From Panacibacter ginsenosidivorans (GTDB lineage: Bacteria; Bacteroidota; Bacteroidia; Chitinophagales; Chitinophagaceae): a stretch of 64,000 bases of DNA. This document shows positions 38,072-45,081 of this stretch, piece by piece. The translations under genes and the position numbers were made by a program. Under the pieces are notes generated by a model. The model was not told the DNA's origin and ran no database searches. It saw only the letters and a program-made list of their open reading frames with translations. Positions within the stretch are counted from its first letter, which is position 1; each line of letters begins with the position of its first letter. Where the stretch lies: positions 1,426,001 through 1,490,000 of the forward strand of contig NZ_CP042435.1 in the NCBI RefSeq assembly GCF_007971225.1, in the 5' to 3' direction.

Positions 38072-38626
38072 ATGACACTCTTTTCGCCGTTGCTGATCTT
38101 TATACTCGTACGCTTTATTTTCATCATTGTAAAAGCCATGGAGGATTCGGCCCGTACAAGGAATGGTTATTACAACCCTGCAAAACGGAGGTATAAGATG
38201 AATTTTAGATTCTGTAGAAAAATAAACAGTTTAAGCATGTTGTTCAATGGGCATTACATTGACGCAAAAGCATTGTATGTTTTGCAGACCGGAAAAGTTC
38301 CTTGCATCACCTTCGTTGGTGAGTTGGATATAGAAAAAGCATTCGGCTACATCAAAGAAACTTTTAAAGACGATGTTAAACAGGTTTATCATCACTCTTA
38401 TTTCGATCATGACAAGAATGAAAATTTTTTCAATTCAATCATACTCATAATGCCAAATCAGAGAATGATAGAGTTGGGAAACAATTATTGTCATCTTTTA
38501 TATCATGTTGACGATCATCAGTGGATGCGCAACATATGTGAAGTGTTTAAAGATTTCAGATTGCCAGGAAATGCAAATGCAACAACAAAGGTTGTTGGTT
38601 TCGCACGACAGGCAGAGATGAATTAA
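38072..38626 (+). CDS. Hypothetical protein with one N-terminal membrane helix
   Basis: The 184-residue ORF starts with a hydrophobic helix (LFSPLLIFILVRFIFIIVKAM) and a basic stretch (NPAKRRYKMNFRFCRK). A soluble domain of about 130 residues follows (ALYVLQTGKVPCITFVGELDIEKAFGY, IILIMPNQRMIELGNNYCHLLY, HQWMRNICEVFKDFRLPG). A shorter soluble form could start at the Met at 38198. I do not recognise the family. It is followed by a terminator and lies between GTAC copies 20 and 21. Confidence 0.6.
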   Translation: MTLFSPLLIFILVRFIFIIVKAMEDSARTRNGYYNPAKRRYKMNFRFCRKINSLSMLFNGHYIDAKALYVLQTGKVPCITFVGELDIEKAFGYIKETFKDDVKQVYHHSYFDHDKNENFFNSIILIMPNQRMIELGNNYCHLLYHVDDHQWMRNICEVFKDFRLPGNANATTKVVGFARQAEMN

Positions 38627-38630
38627 CAAC

Positions 38631-38658
38631 AAGAATGGAGCAGCTTGCTCCATTCTTT
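38631..38658 (+). terminator. Terminator after the gene at 38072
   Basis: AAGAATGGAGC pairs with GCTCCATTCTT around AGCTT; the T-run is short. Confidence 0.75.
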
Positions 38659-38840
38659 CAAAAAATATTTTATGCGCAATCTTGTAATGAAATAGTAACT
38701 GATAAAAATCGTTCGCAGTAATTGTGAGCCGGGCAAAAGAACATAAAGAAAGGCAACGTAAACAACCATTGTAATTGGTTTCCGAAGAGAAGAAATTTCT
38801 CAGAATTAAATGTAAGGTTTCAACCCCAAACCCGTTGGAG

Positions 38841-38868
38841 TGTTGGGCTGTAAGATAACAGCTCAACA
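38841..38868. other. Hairpin upstream of GTAC element copy 21
   Basis: TGTTGGGCTGT pairs with ACAGCTCAACA (one G-U) around AAGATA. No T-run, so it is not a clear terminator. Confidence 0.5.
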
Positions 38869-38910
38869 AACTTCAACACAACATAAGCAAAGCTGAAAAG
38901 TGTTCCGAAC

Positions 38911-38930
38911 GTTGAAGTGAGTGACACAAC
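38911..38930 (-). repeat. GTAC element copy 21 (reverse, GTGAGTGACACAAC subfamily)
   Basis: GTTGAAGTGAGTGACACAAC; the GTAC end is altered to GTTG. It lies upstream of the MATE gene. Confidence 0.82.
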
Positions 38931-39078
38931 CTGCGATGCTATAAGAACAAAAGTTGAAAACCAATATAAAAAATTAAAACAACGGAGTGTATCTATGATT
39001 GGAATTGTAGTGATCAACAAAAGAAAAAGAAATACATTTAATTAACGGCTTCTTTATAAGAAGCAAAAACAATCAACA

Positions 39079-40497
39079 ATGTCGGAGCAAACATATACAG
39101 CAAAGAATATTTTTTCTTTCATAAAAAGGGCACTCACGGGGAGTGAGCATATGGATTATACAACGGGCAGTATACGGACTGCAGTGTTTATGCTTGCCAT
39201 ACCAATGATCCTTGAAATGAGCATGGAGAGTGTGTTTGCGTTGGTAGATCTTTTTTTCGTGGGGCATTTGCACAACAGTCAGCACACCTTGCAAACAGTA
39301 AGCTTAACGGAGAGTGTGCTCTCGATCATTTATGCATTGGCAATCGGTATAAGCATGGCAGCAACAGCAGTTGTAGCAAGACGCATTGGTGAAAAAAACC
39401 CGGAAGCTGCCGCAACAGCAGGTGTGCAGGCAATCTGGCTATCACTTGCATTAACGGCTGTGATAAGCATTGCAGGATTTATTTATGCGGAAGATATTTT
39501 ACGCATTATGGGTGCTGAAGGCGAGACCATTGCAATTGGTGTTACCTATACACGCATCATGATGGGTGGAAGTTTGGTGATCATGTTATTGTTTTTGATC
39601 AATGGAATTTTCCGTGGCGCAGGTGATGCATCAATGGCAATGAGAAGTTTGATGATCGCAAATATTTGCAACATCATACTTTGCCCTTTACTCATCAACG
39701 GGCTTGGACCAATACCTGCATTCGGTTTAAATGGTGCAGCAATGGCAACAACAATTGGTCGTGGTATTGGTGTAAGTTACCAGTTGTATCACTTGTTCAA
39801 AGGTGAGGGAACAATCAAAATTCACCGGAAGAATATTCATCTTGAATTTCCTGTCATCAAATCTTTGGTAAGCATTGCATCGCCAGGAACATTCCAGTTC
39901 ATCATTGGCTCCTGCAGTTGGATACTGCTTGCAAGGCTTGTGGCTGAAACCGGTCACAGTACTGCATCTGCGGGTTACCAGACTGCTATACGCGTAGTAA
40001 TATTTTTTATATTACCTGCATGGGGCTTAAGCAACGCAGCAGCAACATTGGTGGGGCAGAATCTTGGTGCAAAGCAACCTGAACGTGCGCAAGAATCTGT
40101 AATGAAAACGGCAAAGTATAGTGCCGTATTTATGGGCATCGTGTCGCTGATATTTTTGATAGGTGCAGAACCCATCTTAAGTATTTTCTCAAATGATAAA
40201 GCAGTACAGGATATTGCAGCAATGGCATTACGCATCATAACAACGGGTTATATTTTTTATGGCGTTGGTATGGTCATGATCAGTTCATTCAACGGCGCCG
40301 GCGATACATGGACACCAACATGGATCAATCTTTTTGGGTTCTGGCTTTTTCAAATACCACTGGCGTATTTGCTGGCAGATTATTTCAACATGGGTCCAAC
40401 AGGTGTATTCATCGCAATACCGGTAGCAGAAACGCTCATGGCAATTGCAGCGTACATCTTTTTTAAAAGAGGTAAATGGAAAACGGTGAGTGTGTAG
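39079..40497 (+). CDS. MATE family multidrug/metabolite exporter
   Basis: The 472-residue inner-membrane protein has about twelve hydrophobic segments in two homologous MatE halves. Characteristic parts are PMILEMSMESVFALVDLFFVGHL, GISMAATAVVARRIGEKNPEAA, RGAGDASMAMRS, and in the second half NAAATLVGQNLGAKQPERAQESV and SSFNGAGDTWTPTWINL. MATE carriers exchange Na+ or H+ for cationic drugs or metabolites; the substrate is unknown. A hydrophilic N-terminus of about 35 residues precedes the first helix. Bracketed by GTAC copies 21 and 22. Confidence 0.92.
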   Translation: MSEQTYTAKNIFSFIKRALTGSEHMDYTTGSIRTAVFMLAIPMILEMSMESVFALVDLFFVGHLHNSQHTLQTVSLTESVLSIIYALAIGISMAATAVVARRIGEKNPEAAATAGVQAIWLSLALTAVISIAGFIYAEDILRIMGAEGETIAIGVTYTRIMMGGSLVIMLLFLINGIFRGAGDASMAMRSLMIANICNIILCPLLINGLGPIPAFGLNGAAMATTIGRGIGVSYQLYHLFKGEGTIKIHRKNIHLEFPVIKSLVSIASPGTFQFIIGSCSWILLARLVAETGHSTASAGYQTAIRVVIFFILPAWGLSNAAATLVGQNLGAKQPERAQESVMKTAKYSAVFMGIVSLIFLIGAEPILSIFSNDKAVQDIAAMALRIITTGYIFYGVGMVMISSFNGAGDTWTPTWINLFGFWLFQIPLAYLLADYFNMGPTGVFIAIPVAETLMAIAAYIFFKRGKWKTVSV

Positions 40498-40556
40498 TGA
40501 ATGTGCAAATTAAAAGAATTATTATGAGCCAGACTTAAGAATAAACATTAGGCATC

Positions 40557-40576
40557 GTTGCGTCGCACTCTTGTAC
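40557..40576 (+). repeat. GTAC element copy 22 (forward)
   Basis: Exact core GTTGCGTCGCACTCTTGTAC preceded by ATGAGCCAGACTTAAG, between the MATE gene and the tRNA array. Confidence 0.92.
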
Positions 40577-40613
40577 TGTTGGAGTAATTATTCGACAAAA
40601 AACAAAATAAAAA

Positions 40614-40774
40614 TGTTGCAATTACAAAACATATCATTTAATAAACAAAGAATTGATCGTACAGAATCACTACCCATTCTCACAGGCAAGAGGTATGCGC
40701 ATAATGATGGTTTTGAGTTTTCGATAGAACTGCATACACATAAACGACCAGGCAGGTATAAAGATCTTTGCTGA
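40614..40774 (+). CDS. Possible small protein (about 53 residues) upstream of the tRNA array
   Basis: ORF from the ATG at 40614 (MLQLQNISFNKQRIDRTESL) to the stop at 40774, ending in a basic stretch (HTHKRPGRYKDLC). It has an A-rich leader and is followed 21 bases later by an intrinsic terminator, so it may be a free-standing small gene. A role as leader of the tRNA transcript is possible. No family recognised. Confidence 0.4.
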
Positions 40775-40795
40775 TGAATCAGCGGAGGAGGTATA

Positions 40796-40827
40796 GCCCG
40801 GTCAAATAAAATTGATCGGGCTTTTTT
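40796..40827 (+). terminator. Strong hairpin with T-run ending three bases before tRNA-His
   Basis: GCCCGGTCAA pairs with TTGATCGGGC (one G-U) and is followed by six T. It directly abuts the first tRNA gene, so either the array has its own start inside this element or it depends on read-through. Confidence 0.88.
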
Positions 40828-40829
40828 AT

Positions 40830-40903
40830 GTTGGCTTTAGCTTAACCGGTAAAGTGCCACACTGTGAATGTGGAGAACAGGGTTCAAGTCCCGGAGTCAA
40901 CCA
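40830..40903 (+). tRNA. tRNA-His(GTG), slightly degenerate
   Basis: The anticodon arm CCACA-CTGTGAA-TGTGG gives GTG (His). The first base G can act as the His-specific G-1 opposite C. The D-arm (GCTT...AAGT, loop AACCGGTA) is canonical. The T-stem CAGGG/CCCGG has an A-G clash or a bulged A, and the 3' side is one base short of the ideal, so it may be weak or decaying. It is the first gene of an eight-tRNA array. Confidence 0.8.
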
Positions 40904-40913
40904 ATAAAAATAA

Positions 40914-41007
40914 TGCGGCTTGGTGTAAGGGTAACATGCTCGTCTTCCTTTCTTTCTGGAAGGTAAACATAAGATGAATGTTTTCAATTCAAGTCTGAAA
41001 GTCGCAC
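40914..41007 (+). tRNA. tRNA-Gly(TCC)-like gene with ~23-nt insertion next to the anticodon
   Basis: The acceptor stem TGCGGCT/AGTCGCA is perfect and the D-arm (GTGT...ACAT) is typical of tRNA-Gly(TCC), as is GCTCGTCTTCC leading into the anticodon. The 3' anticodon strand does not follow. Instead about 23 bases intervene (TTTCTTTCTGGAAGGTAAAC...), after which ATGA can pair with TCGT. The T-loop TTCAAGT is present, but the 53-61 pair is A-C. Within the insertion GGAAG can pair with the anticodon CTTCC. It is either a tRNA with an intron-like insertion or a pseudogene. Total length is about 94 bases without a long variable arm. Confidence 0.6.
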
Positions 41008-41013
41008 TGCGAC

Positions 41014-41084
41014 TGGCTTATAGTTCAATGGAAGAATGCTGCGCTTCGAACGCAGAGACGAGAGTTCGAACCTTTCTAAGCCAA
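41014..41084 (+). tRNA. tRNA-Arg(TCG)
   Basis: Acceptor TGGCTTA/TAAGCCA, D-arm GTTC/GAAT with GG in the loop, anticodon arm CTGCG-CTTCGAA-CGCAG, T-arm GAGAG-TTCGAAC-CTTTC and discriminator A. CCA is not encoded. The folding is complete. Confidence 0.9.
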
Positions 41085-41090
41085 CTGTAC

Positions 41091-41162
41091 AGATGAATAG
41101 TTTAATGGAAAAACATCCCGCTTCTAACGGGAAGACTGAAAGTTCGATTCTTTCTTCATCTA
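41091..41162 (+). tRNA. tRNA-Arg(TCT)
   Basis: Acceptor AGATGAA/TTCATCT, anticodon arm TCCCG-CTTCTAA-CGGGA, T-arm GAAAG-TTCGATT-CTTTC, discriminator A. All stems pair. It is very AT-rich. Confidence 0.92.
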
Positions 41163-41170
41163 CAAAAAAT

Positions 41171-41245
41171 GATGACTTAGCTCAATTGGTTGAGAGCATT
41201 ACGCTGATACCGTAAAGATTGATGGTTCGAGTCCATCAGTCATCA
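41171..41245 (+). tRNA. tRNA-Ile(GAT)
   Basis: Acceptor GATGACT/AGTCATC, D-arm GCTC...GAGA, anticodon arm TTACG-CTGATAC-CGTAA, T-arm GATGG-TTCGAGT-CCATC, discriminator A. It is outside any rRNA operon, where tRNA-Ile(GAT) is usually found. Confidence 0.92.
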
Positions 41246-41250
41246 CAAAA

Positions 41251-41325
41251 TAGTTCGTAGCTCAACTGGACAAGAGTATCCGGCTTTTACCCGAAGGGTT
41301 GTGCGTTCGAGTTGCACCGGACTAA
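41251..41325 (+). tRNA. tRNA-Lys(TTT)
   Basis: Acceptor TAGTTCG/CGGACTA, anticodon loop CTTTTAC giving TTT, T-arm GTGCG-TTCGAGT-TGCAC. The anticodon stem TCCGG/CCGAA has one C-A mismatch. Confidence 0.88.
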
Positions 41326-41405
41326 CAAAAAAATTGTTTAATGATTTGTTCAATTCGATAATGAGGAAAAAAGAAATCAGTCAGCACAGATTATAAAATA
41401 AAAAT

Positions 41406-41477
41406 GGATGAGTAGCTCAACGACAGAGTAATGCCCTGTTAAGGCAAAGGTTGAAAGTTCAAATCTTTCTTCATCCG
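41406..41477 (+). tRNA. tRNA-Asn(GTT)
   Basis: Acceptor GGATGAG/TTCATCC, anticodon loop CTGTTAA giving GTT, T-arm GAAAG-TTCAAAT-CTTTC and discriminator G as usual for Asn. The D-loop reads AACGACA, so the second conserved G is replaced, and the outermost anticodon-stem pair is A-A. Confidence 0.85.
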
Positions 41478-41480
41478 CAA

Positions 41481-41583
41481 AATTGTCTGAACCAGGATTT
41501 ATGAGATTTAACTGATTTGCAGGATTAGTTTTTATCAAACAGGTTAATCAAAACAATCAGGTTAAAATCATGGTTCAGACAAT
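41481..41583. repeat. MITE-like ~100-bp inverted repeat, copy A
   Basis: ATTGTCTGAACC at the left end and GGTTCAGACAAT at the right end are perfect 12-bp inverted ends. The inside has short GATT and CAGG motifs. It sits between tRNA-Asn and tRNA-Phe. No ORF inside. Confidence 0.88.
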
Positions 41584-41585
41584 AT

Positions 41586-41657
41586 GGACGAATAGCTCCA
41601 ATGGCAGAGCATCACGTTGAAGTCGTGACAGTGTTGGTTCGAACCCAACTTCGTCCA
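41586..41657 (+). tRNA. tRNA-Phe(GAA)
   Basis: Acceptor GGACGAA/TTCGTCC, anticodon arm TCACG-TTGAAGT-CGTGA giving GAA, T-arm GTTGG-TTCGAAC-CCAAC, discriminator A. The D-loop seems to carry one extra C (GCTCCAATGG). Confidence 0.9.
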
Positions 41658-41680
41658 CAGATAAATTAATAACAGGAAGA

Positions 41681-41698
41681 TGAAGTGAGTGACACAAC
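41681..41698 (-). repeat. GTAC element copy 23 (reverse, GTGAGTGACACAAC subfamily)
   Basis: TGAAGTGAGTGACACAAC, GTAC end lost. The downstream half GCTATGTAAAACAAAAGCTG is typical. It closes the tRNA array and faces copy 22 across it. Confidence 0.82.
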
Positions 41699-41752
41699 GA
41701 AGATGCTATGTAAAACAAAAGCTGGCATCAAAAAATATTCTTTATAAAAACA

Positions 41753-41772
41753 CCCCTTTAGGGGATGGGGGC
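41753..41772 (+). repeat. CCCCTTTAGGGG palindrome before the DUF458 start codon
   Basis: CCCCTTTAGGGGATGGGGGC is identical to the copy at 45862-45881 before rtcB. The ATG inside it is an unlikely start because it is part of the repeat. Confidence 0.85.
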
Positions 41773-41779
41773 AATAACA

Positions 41780-42262
41780 ATGGAACAGCAACAATGGAGA
41801 AGGCTTGATGGAAGAAGGATCAAACTACCAATCGAAGAAGAAGTAAGACAGATGTTGATGAAAGAAAAAGAATTGGGATATCATTTGAAAGTTTGCATCG
41901 GTACCGATAGCCAACGCAAAGGAAAAGAGATTGAATTTGCTACGGTGATCGTTTTCATCCGCAAAGGCAAAGGTGGTTTCATGTACATACACAACGAAAC
42001 AACCAAAAGAAAAATGGCGATAAAAGAAAGAATGCTGGAAGAAGTTGCCAGGAGCATTGACATTGCTTTCAGGTTGTGTGATCTGTTCATTGCATTCAAT
42101 ATCGATATGGAAGTGCATGCGGATATCAACACCAATCCAAACTTTAAAAGTAATGATGCTTTGAAAGAAGCGATGGGCTACATTATGGGGATGGGTTTTG
42201 TTTTCAAAGCAAAACCATATGCATTTGCAAGCTCAAGCTGTGCGAATAAGATAGTGCAATAA
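41780..42262 (+). CDS. RNase H-like DUF458/YkuK family protein
   Basis: The ATG at 41780 (MEQQQWRRLDGRR) is taken as start because an earlier ATG lies within a dispersed palindrome. The ~160-residue protein has the DUF458 layout: LKVCIGTDSQRKG (first acidic strand), FATVIVFIRKGKGG, KERMLEEVARSIDIAFRL, and VHADINTNPNFKSNDALKEAMGYIMGMGF with Asp/Asn in the RNase H-like metal site. The family (Bacillus YkuK) has an RNase H fold; its nucleic-acid substrate is unknown. Its position directly after a tRNA array suggests an RNA-related role, which is inference. Confidence 0.85.
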   Translation: MEQQQWRRLDGRRIKLPIEEEVRQMLMKEKELGYHLKVCIGTDSQRKGKEIEFATVIVFIRKGKGGFMYIHNETTKRKMAIKERMLEEVARSIDIAFRLCDLFIAFNIDMEVHADINTNPNFKSNDALKEAMGYIMGMGFVFKAKPYAFASSSCANKIVQ

Positions 42263-42355
42263 GTTCTGAACAAGGATTTGGAGAGATTAAGAAGGATGAC
42301 AGGAAATAAAACTAATGCCATTCGGCTTCAATGTCTCTCCGGATCTTAGTTTAAT
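42262..42355. repeat. Degenerate copy D of the MITE-like repeat
   Basis: AGTTCTGAACAAGGATTTGG followed by GAGATTAAG resembles the left end of the ATTGTCTGAACC family. The right end is not clear. Confidence 0.45.
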
Positions 42356-42411
42356 ATTCAGCTGCATCAAACTTTCATTTACAAAAAATGTTATGAAAGA
42401 AAATTTTTCCT

Positions 42412-43932
42412 GTGATCGCAGCAATAGTATTTCCGCACCAGTTATTCAAACAGCATCCGGCGTTGGACAAAGCAAACAAAGTTTACCTGGTTGAAGAATG
42501 GCTTTTTTTTAAACAATACAAATTTCATAAACAAAAGATTGTGTTGCACAGGGCAAGCATGCAATTCTACAGATCATGGCTAGAAGAAAATGGATATATA
42601 GTTGAATACATAGAGAGTACAAATGCACACGCAGAAGTAAGAAAACTTATTGCACATCTTTCAAAACAGGGAGTAACAGAAATTCATAATGCAGATGTGG
42701 TTGATGACTGGTTAAGAAAAAGATTTCAACATGCATGTAAGAAACATGCAATAGAAACCGTGGAACATGAAACACCCATGTTTCTCAATACGCTTAACGG
42801 CGTAAGTAAGTTCTTTGAAAACAGGAAAACATATTTTCAAACAGATTTTTATATTAAGCAACGCAAACAACGAAACATTTTGATTGAAGCAAACAATCAG
42901 CCTGCTGGCGGTAAGTGGAGTTTTGATGCAGAGAATCGTTTAAAGTTCCCAAAAAATGAAAAGCTTCCTGCATACAATTTTCCAAAAGAAAACAAGTATG
43001 TAAAAGAGGCGAGAAGTTATGTTGTAAAATATTTCAGTCACCATTATGGCTTAGCGGATGCACCTTTTAATACGGTAAACAGTTTTTATCCTGTAACATT
43101 TACAGAGGCTGAAAAATGGTTGCACGGTTTTTTGTTAGAGCGTTTACCAAACTTTGGAAAGTATGAAGATGCGATGGTTGCAAACCAAAGTATTTTATAC
43201 CACAGTGTGCTTTCGCCGTTGTTAAATATTGGCTTGATCACTCCACAGCAGGTAATAGATGAAACATTGAAAATTTATCAGCGGCAAAAGTTACCGTTGA
43301 ATTCTGTGGAAGGTTTTATAAGGCAAATTATTGGCTGGCGCGACTTTATACGCATCGTGTATGAACGCGAAGGAAGAAAACAACGCACCACAAATTATTG
43401 GGGCTTTACAAGAAAAATTCCTGCATCATTCTGGAAAGGTGAAACAGGTATTGTGCCGGTTGATAATGTTATAAATCATGTGTTGCAAAATGCGTACTCA
43501 CATCATATAGAGCGATTGATGGTGCTCGGAAATTTTATGCTGCTCTGTGAGTTTGACCCAAATGATGTTTACAAGTGGTTCATGGAAATGTACATTGATG
43601 CATACGATTGGGTGATGGTGCCAAATGTGTATGGAATGACGCAGTTCGCAGATGGCGGTCTTATAACCACAAAGCCTTACATCAGCGGAAGCAATTACAT
43701 TTTAAAAATGAGCGACTATAAAAATGCAAAAGCTGTCAACGAGCATACATGGCAGGAAATATGGGATGGTTTATTCTGGCGTTTCATGCATGTGCACAGC
43801 AATTATTTTCAAAGCAATCCGCGCATTGGCATGCTGTTAAAGACCTTCCAAAAAATGCCCGCAGAAAAGCGCAATCAACATCTGCAGGTTGCAGAAGATT
43901 TTTTGCAACTGCTGGATGCCCGGAATAAATAA
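42412..43932 (+). CDS. Photolyase/cryptochrome of the prokaryotic (6-4)/PhrB type, lacking most FeS cysteines
   Basis: The GTG at 42412 (MIAAIVFPHQLFKQHPAL) is the first possible start in frame; a stop codon lies just upstream. The 506-residue protein has the N-terminal deoxyribodipyrimidine-photolyase-related domain (about 1-200) and the FAD-binding helical domain (about 220-506) with EGFIRQIIGWRDFIR, YWGFTRKIP, ERLMVLGNFMLL, WVMVPNVYGMTQFADGGL and TTKPYISGSNYILKMSDY. It repairs UV photoproducts or acts as a blue-light receptor. After MSDY the family normally has three Cys ligands of a 4Fe-4S cluster; here the stretch is KNAKAVNEHTWQEIWDG, without Cys. One Cys (near 379) may match the fourth ligand. 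Confidence 0.9.
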   Translation: MIAAIVFPHQLFKQHPALDKANKVYLVEEWLFFKQYKFHKQKIVLHRASMQFYRSWLEENGYIVEYIESTNAHAEVRKLIAHLSKQGVTEIHNADVVDDWLRKRFQHACKKHAIETVEHETPMFLNTLNGVSKFFENRKTYFQTDFYIKQRKQRNILIEANNQPAGGKWSFDAENRLKFPKNEKLPAYNFPKENKYVKEARSYVVKYFSHHYGLADAPFNTVNSFYPVTFTEAEKWLHGFLLERLPNFGKYEDAMVANQSILYHSVLSPLLNIGLITPQQVIDETLKIYQRQKLPLNSVEGFIRQIIGWRDFIRIVYEREGRKQRTTNYWGFTRKIPASFWKGETGIVPVDNVINHVLQNAYSHHIERLMVLGNFMLLCEFDPNDVYKWFMEMYIDAYDWVMVPNVYGMTQFADGGLITTKPYISGSNYILKMSDYKNAKAVNEHTWQEIWDGLFWRFMHVHSNYFQSNPRIGMLLKTFQKMPAEKRNQHLQVAEDFLQLLDARNK

Positions 43933-43970
43933 TTTTTTTGAGCCATGCTTTTGAATAAGCATTAAGCATC

Positions 43971-43990
43971 GTTGCGTCGCACTCTTGTAG
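43971..43990 (+). repeat. GTAC element copy 24 (forward)
   Basis: GTTGCGTCGCACTCTTGTAG after the photolyase stop, with outer part TTTTTTTGAGCCATGCTTT. Confidence 0.9.
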
Positions 43991-44010
43991 GTCTTACGCT
44001 TTATTGAGCA

Positions 44011-44110
44011 ATTGTCTGAACCATGATTTAGGGAGATTAATAGATTTACAGGATAAATCTTTACAATCTCCTTAATCCATCAAATCCCTTCAAATCCCCG
44101 TTCAGACGAT
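44011..44110. repeat. MITE-like ~100-bp inverted repeat, copy B
   Basis: Left end ATTGTCTGAACC, right end GTTCAGACGAT. The interior has GATTTACAGGAT and AATCTCCTTAATCC motifs. It lies between GTAC element 24 and the ABC gene. Confidence 0.85.
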
Positions 44111-44123
44111 GTATTTTTGATGC

Positions 44124-45077
44124 ATGGCATTACTCGAAGTACAACATATAAGCAAACACATAGCAGGCAATTTGATTGTTGACGATATAAATTTCAAACA
44201 GGGAGCATTACAAAAGGTTGCTATTGCAGGAGAATCTGGTGCAGGTAAAACAACATTATTAAAAATAATTTCTGGACATGCACAGGCAGATAGTGGAACA
44301 GTTTTATTCAATGGCAAAAGAGTAATTGGACCGGAAGAAAAATTATTACCGGGACATAAAGAGATCGCTTATTTATCACAGGAGCACGACTTGCTGCATA
44401 ATTACAAAGTAGAAGAATTGGTATGGTTTGAAAACCAGTTAACACATGATGAAGCGGCAACATTATTTGAAATATGTCAGATTGATCATTTGCTGAAACG
44501 TAAAACAGACCAGCTTTCCGGTGGGGAGAAACAACGCATTGCTTTATGCATGCTGCTGATAAAATCTCCAAAGATGCTGATACTGGATGAACCGTTCTCC
44601 AATCTTGACCCAATACATACAGATATTTTAAAAGCTGTATTGGAAGATATTACGGGGAGATTGCAGATAACATGTATGCTTACATCGCACGACCCGCATG
44701 ATACACTTTCCTGGGCAGATGAAGTAATTGTGATGAAGGAAGGAAAAATCATTCAGCAGGGAACACCGCAAACAATTTATCACAAGCCGGTGAATGAATA
44801 TGTGGCAGGTATGTTTGGAAAATATAATTTATTAAACCCGGAACAGGCTGCATTGTTTGGTATTGAAGCAAATGGTAAAAATGTAATGCTGCGACCAGAA
44901 GAATTTGTTATCAGCACAAATGCAAAGGAAGCTGTAAAAGGAATTATACAAAAGATTAGTTTCTGGGGAAGCTTTTACGAAGCAGAAGTGTTGGTGAATG
45001 ATGTAAAGATTGTCGTAAGGATGATGAGGAATGAGTGGAAGGTTGGGGAGGAAGTTTGTGTGAATGTGAATAAATGA
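44124..45077 (+). CDS. ABC transporter ATP-binding protein with TOBE-like domain (orphan)
   Basis: The 317-residue protein has a complete nucleotide-binding domain: Walker A GESGAGKTT, Q-loop YLSQEHDLL, signature LSGGEKQR, Walker B MLILDEP, D-loop SNLD and switch His in TSHDPHD. Residues about 240-317 form a TOBE-like beta domain (KNVMLRPEEFVIS, FWGSFYEAEVLVNDVKIVV), as in importers for sulfate, iron, molybdate or polyamines. No permease or binding protein gene is next to it; its partners must be elsewhere. It converges with a toxin-antitoxin pair. Confidence 0.9.
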   Translation: MALLEVQHISKHIAGNLIVDDINFKQGALQKVAIAGESGAGKTTLLKIISGHAQADSGTVLFNGKRVIGPEEKLLPGHKEIAYLSQEHDLLHNYKVEELVWFENQLTHDEAATLFEICQIDHLLKRKTDQLSGGEKQRIALCMLLIKSPKMLILDEPFSNLDPIHTDILKAVLEDITGRLQITCMLTSHDPHDTLSWADEVIVMKEGKIIQQGTPQTIYHKPVNEYVAGMFGKYNLLNPEQAALFGIEANGKNVMLRPEEFVISTNAKEAVKGIIQKISFWGSFYEAEVLVNDVKIVVRMMRNEWKVGEEVCVNVNK

Positions 45078-45081
45078 TTAT

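Larger units (their letters stand above)
38627..39078. other. Intergenic stretch of 452 bases
   Basis: It holds a terminator, a second hairpin at 38841-38868 and GTAC element copy 21. No ORF of note. Confidence 0.5.

Noticed and set aside
40914-41007. Reading this gene as a type II tRNA (Ser, Leu or Tyr) with a long variable arm
   Set aside because: The extra bases fall next to the anticodon and not between positions 44 and 48; the 5' half matches tRNA-Gly(TCC) and the variable region is only about four bases.
41765-41779. ATG at 41765 as start of the DUF458 gene
   Set aside because: This ATG is part of the CCCCTTTAGGGGATGGGGGC repeat also found before rtcB, where it is non-coding; the ATG at 41780 fits better.
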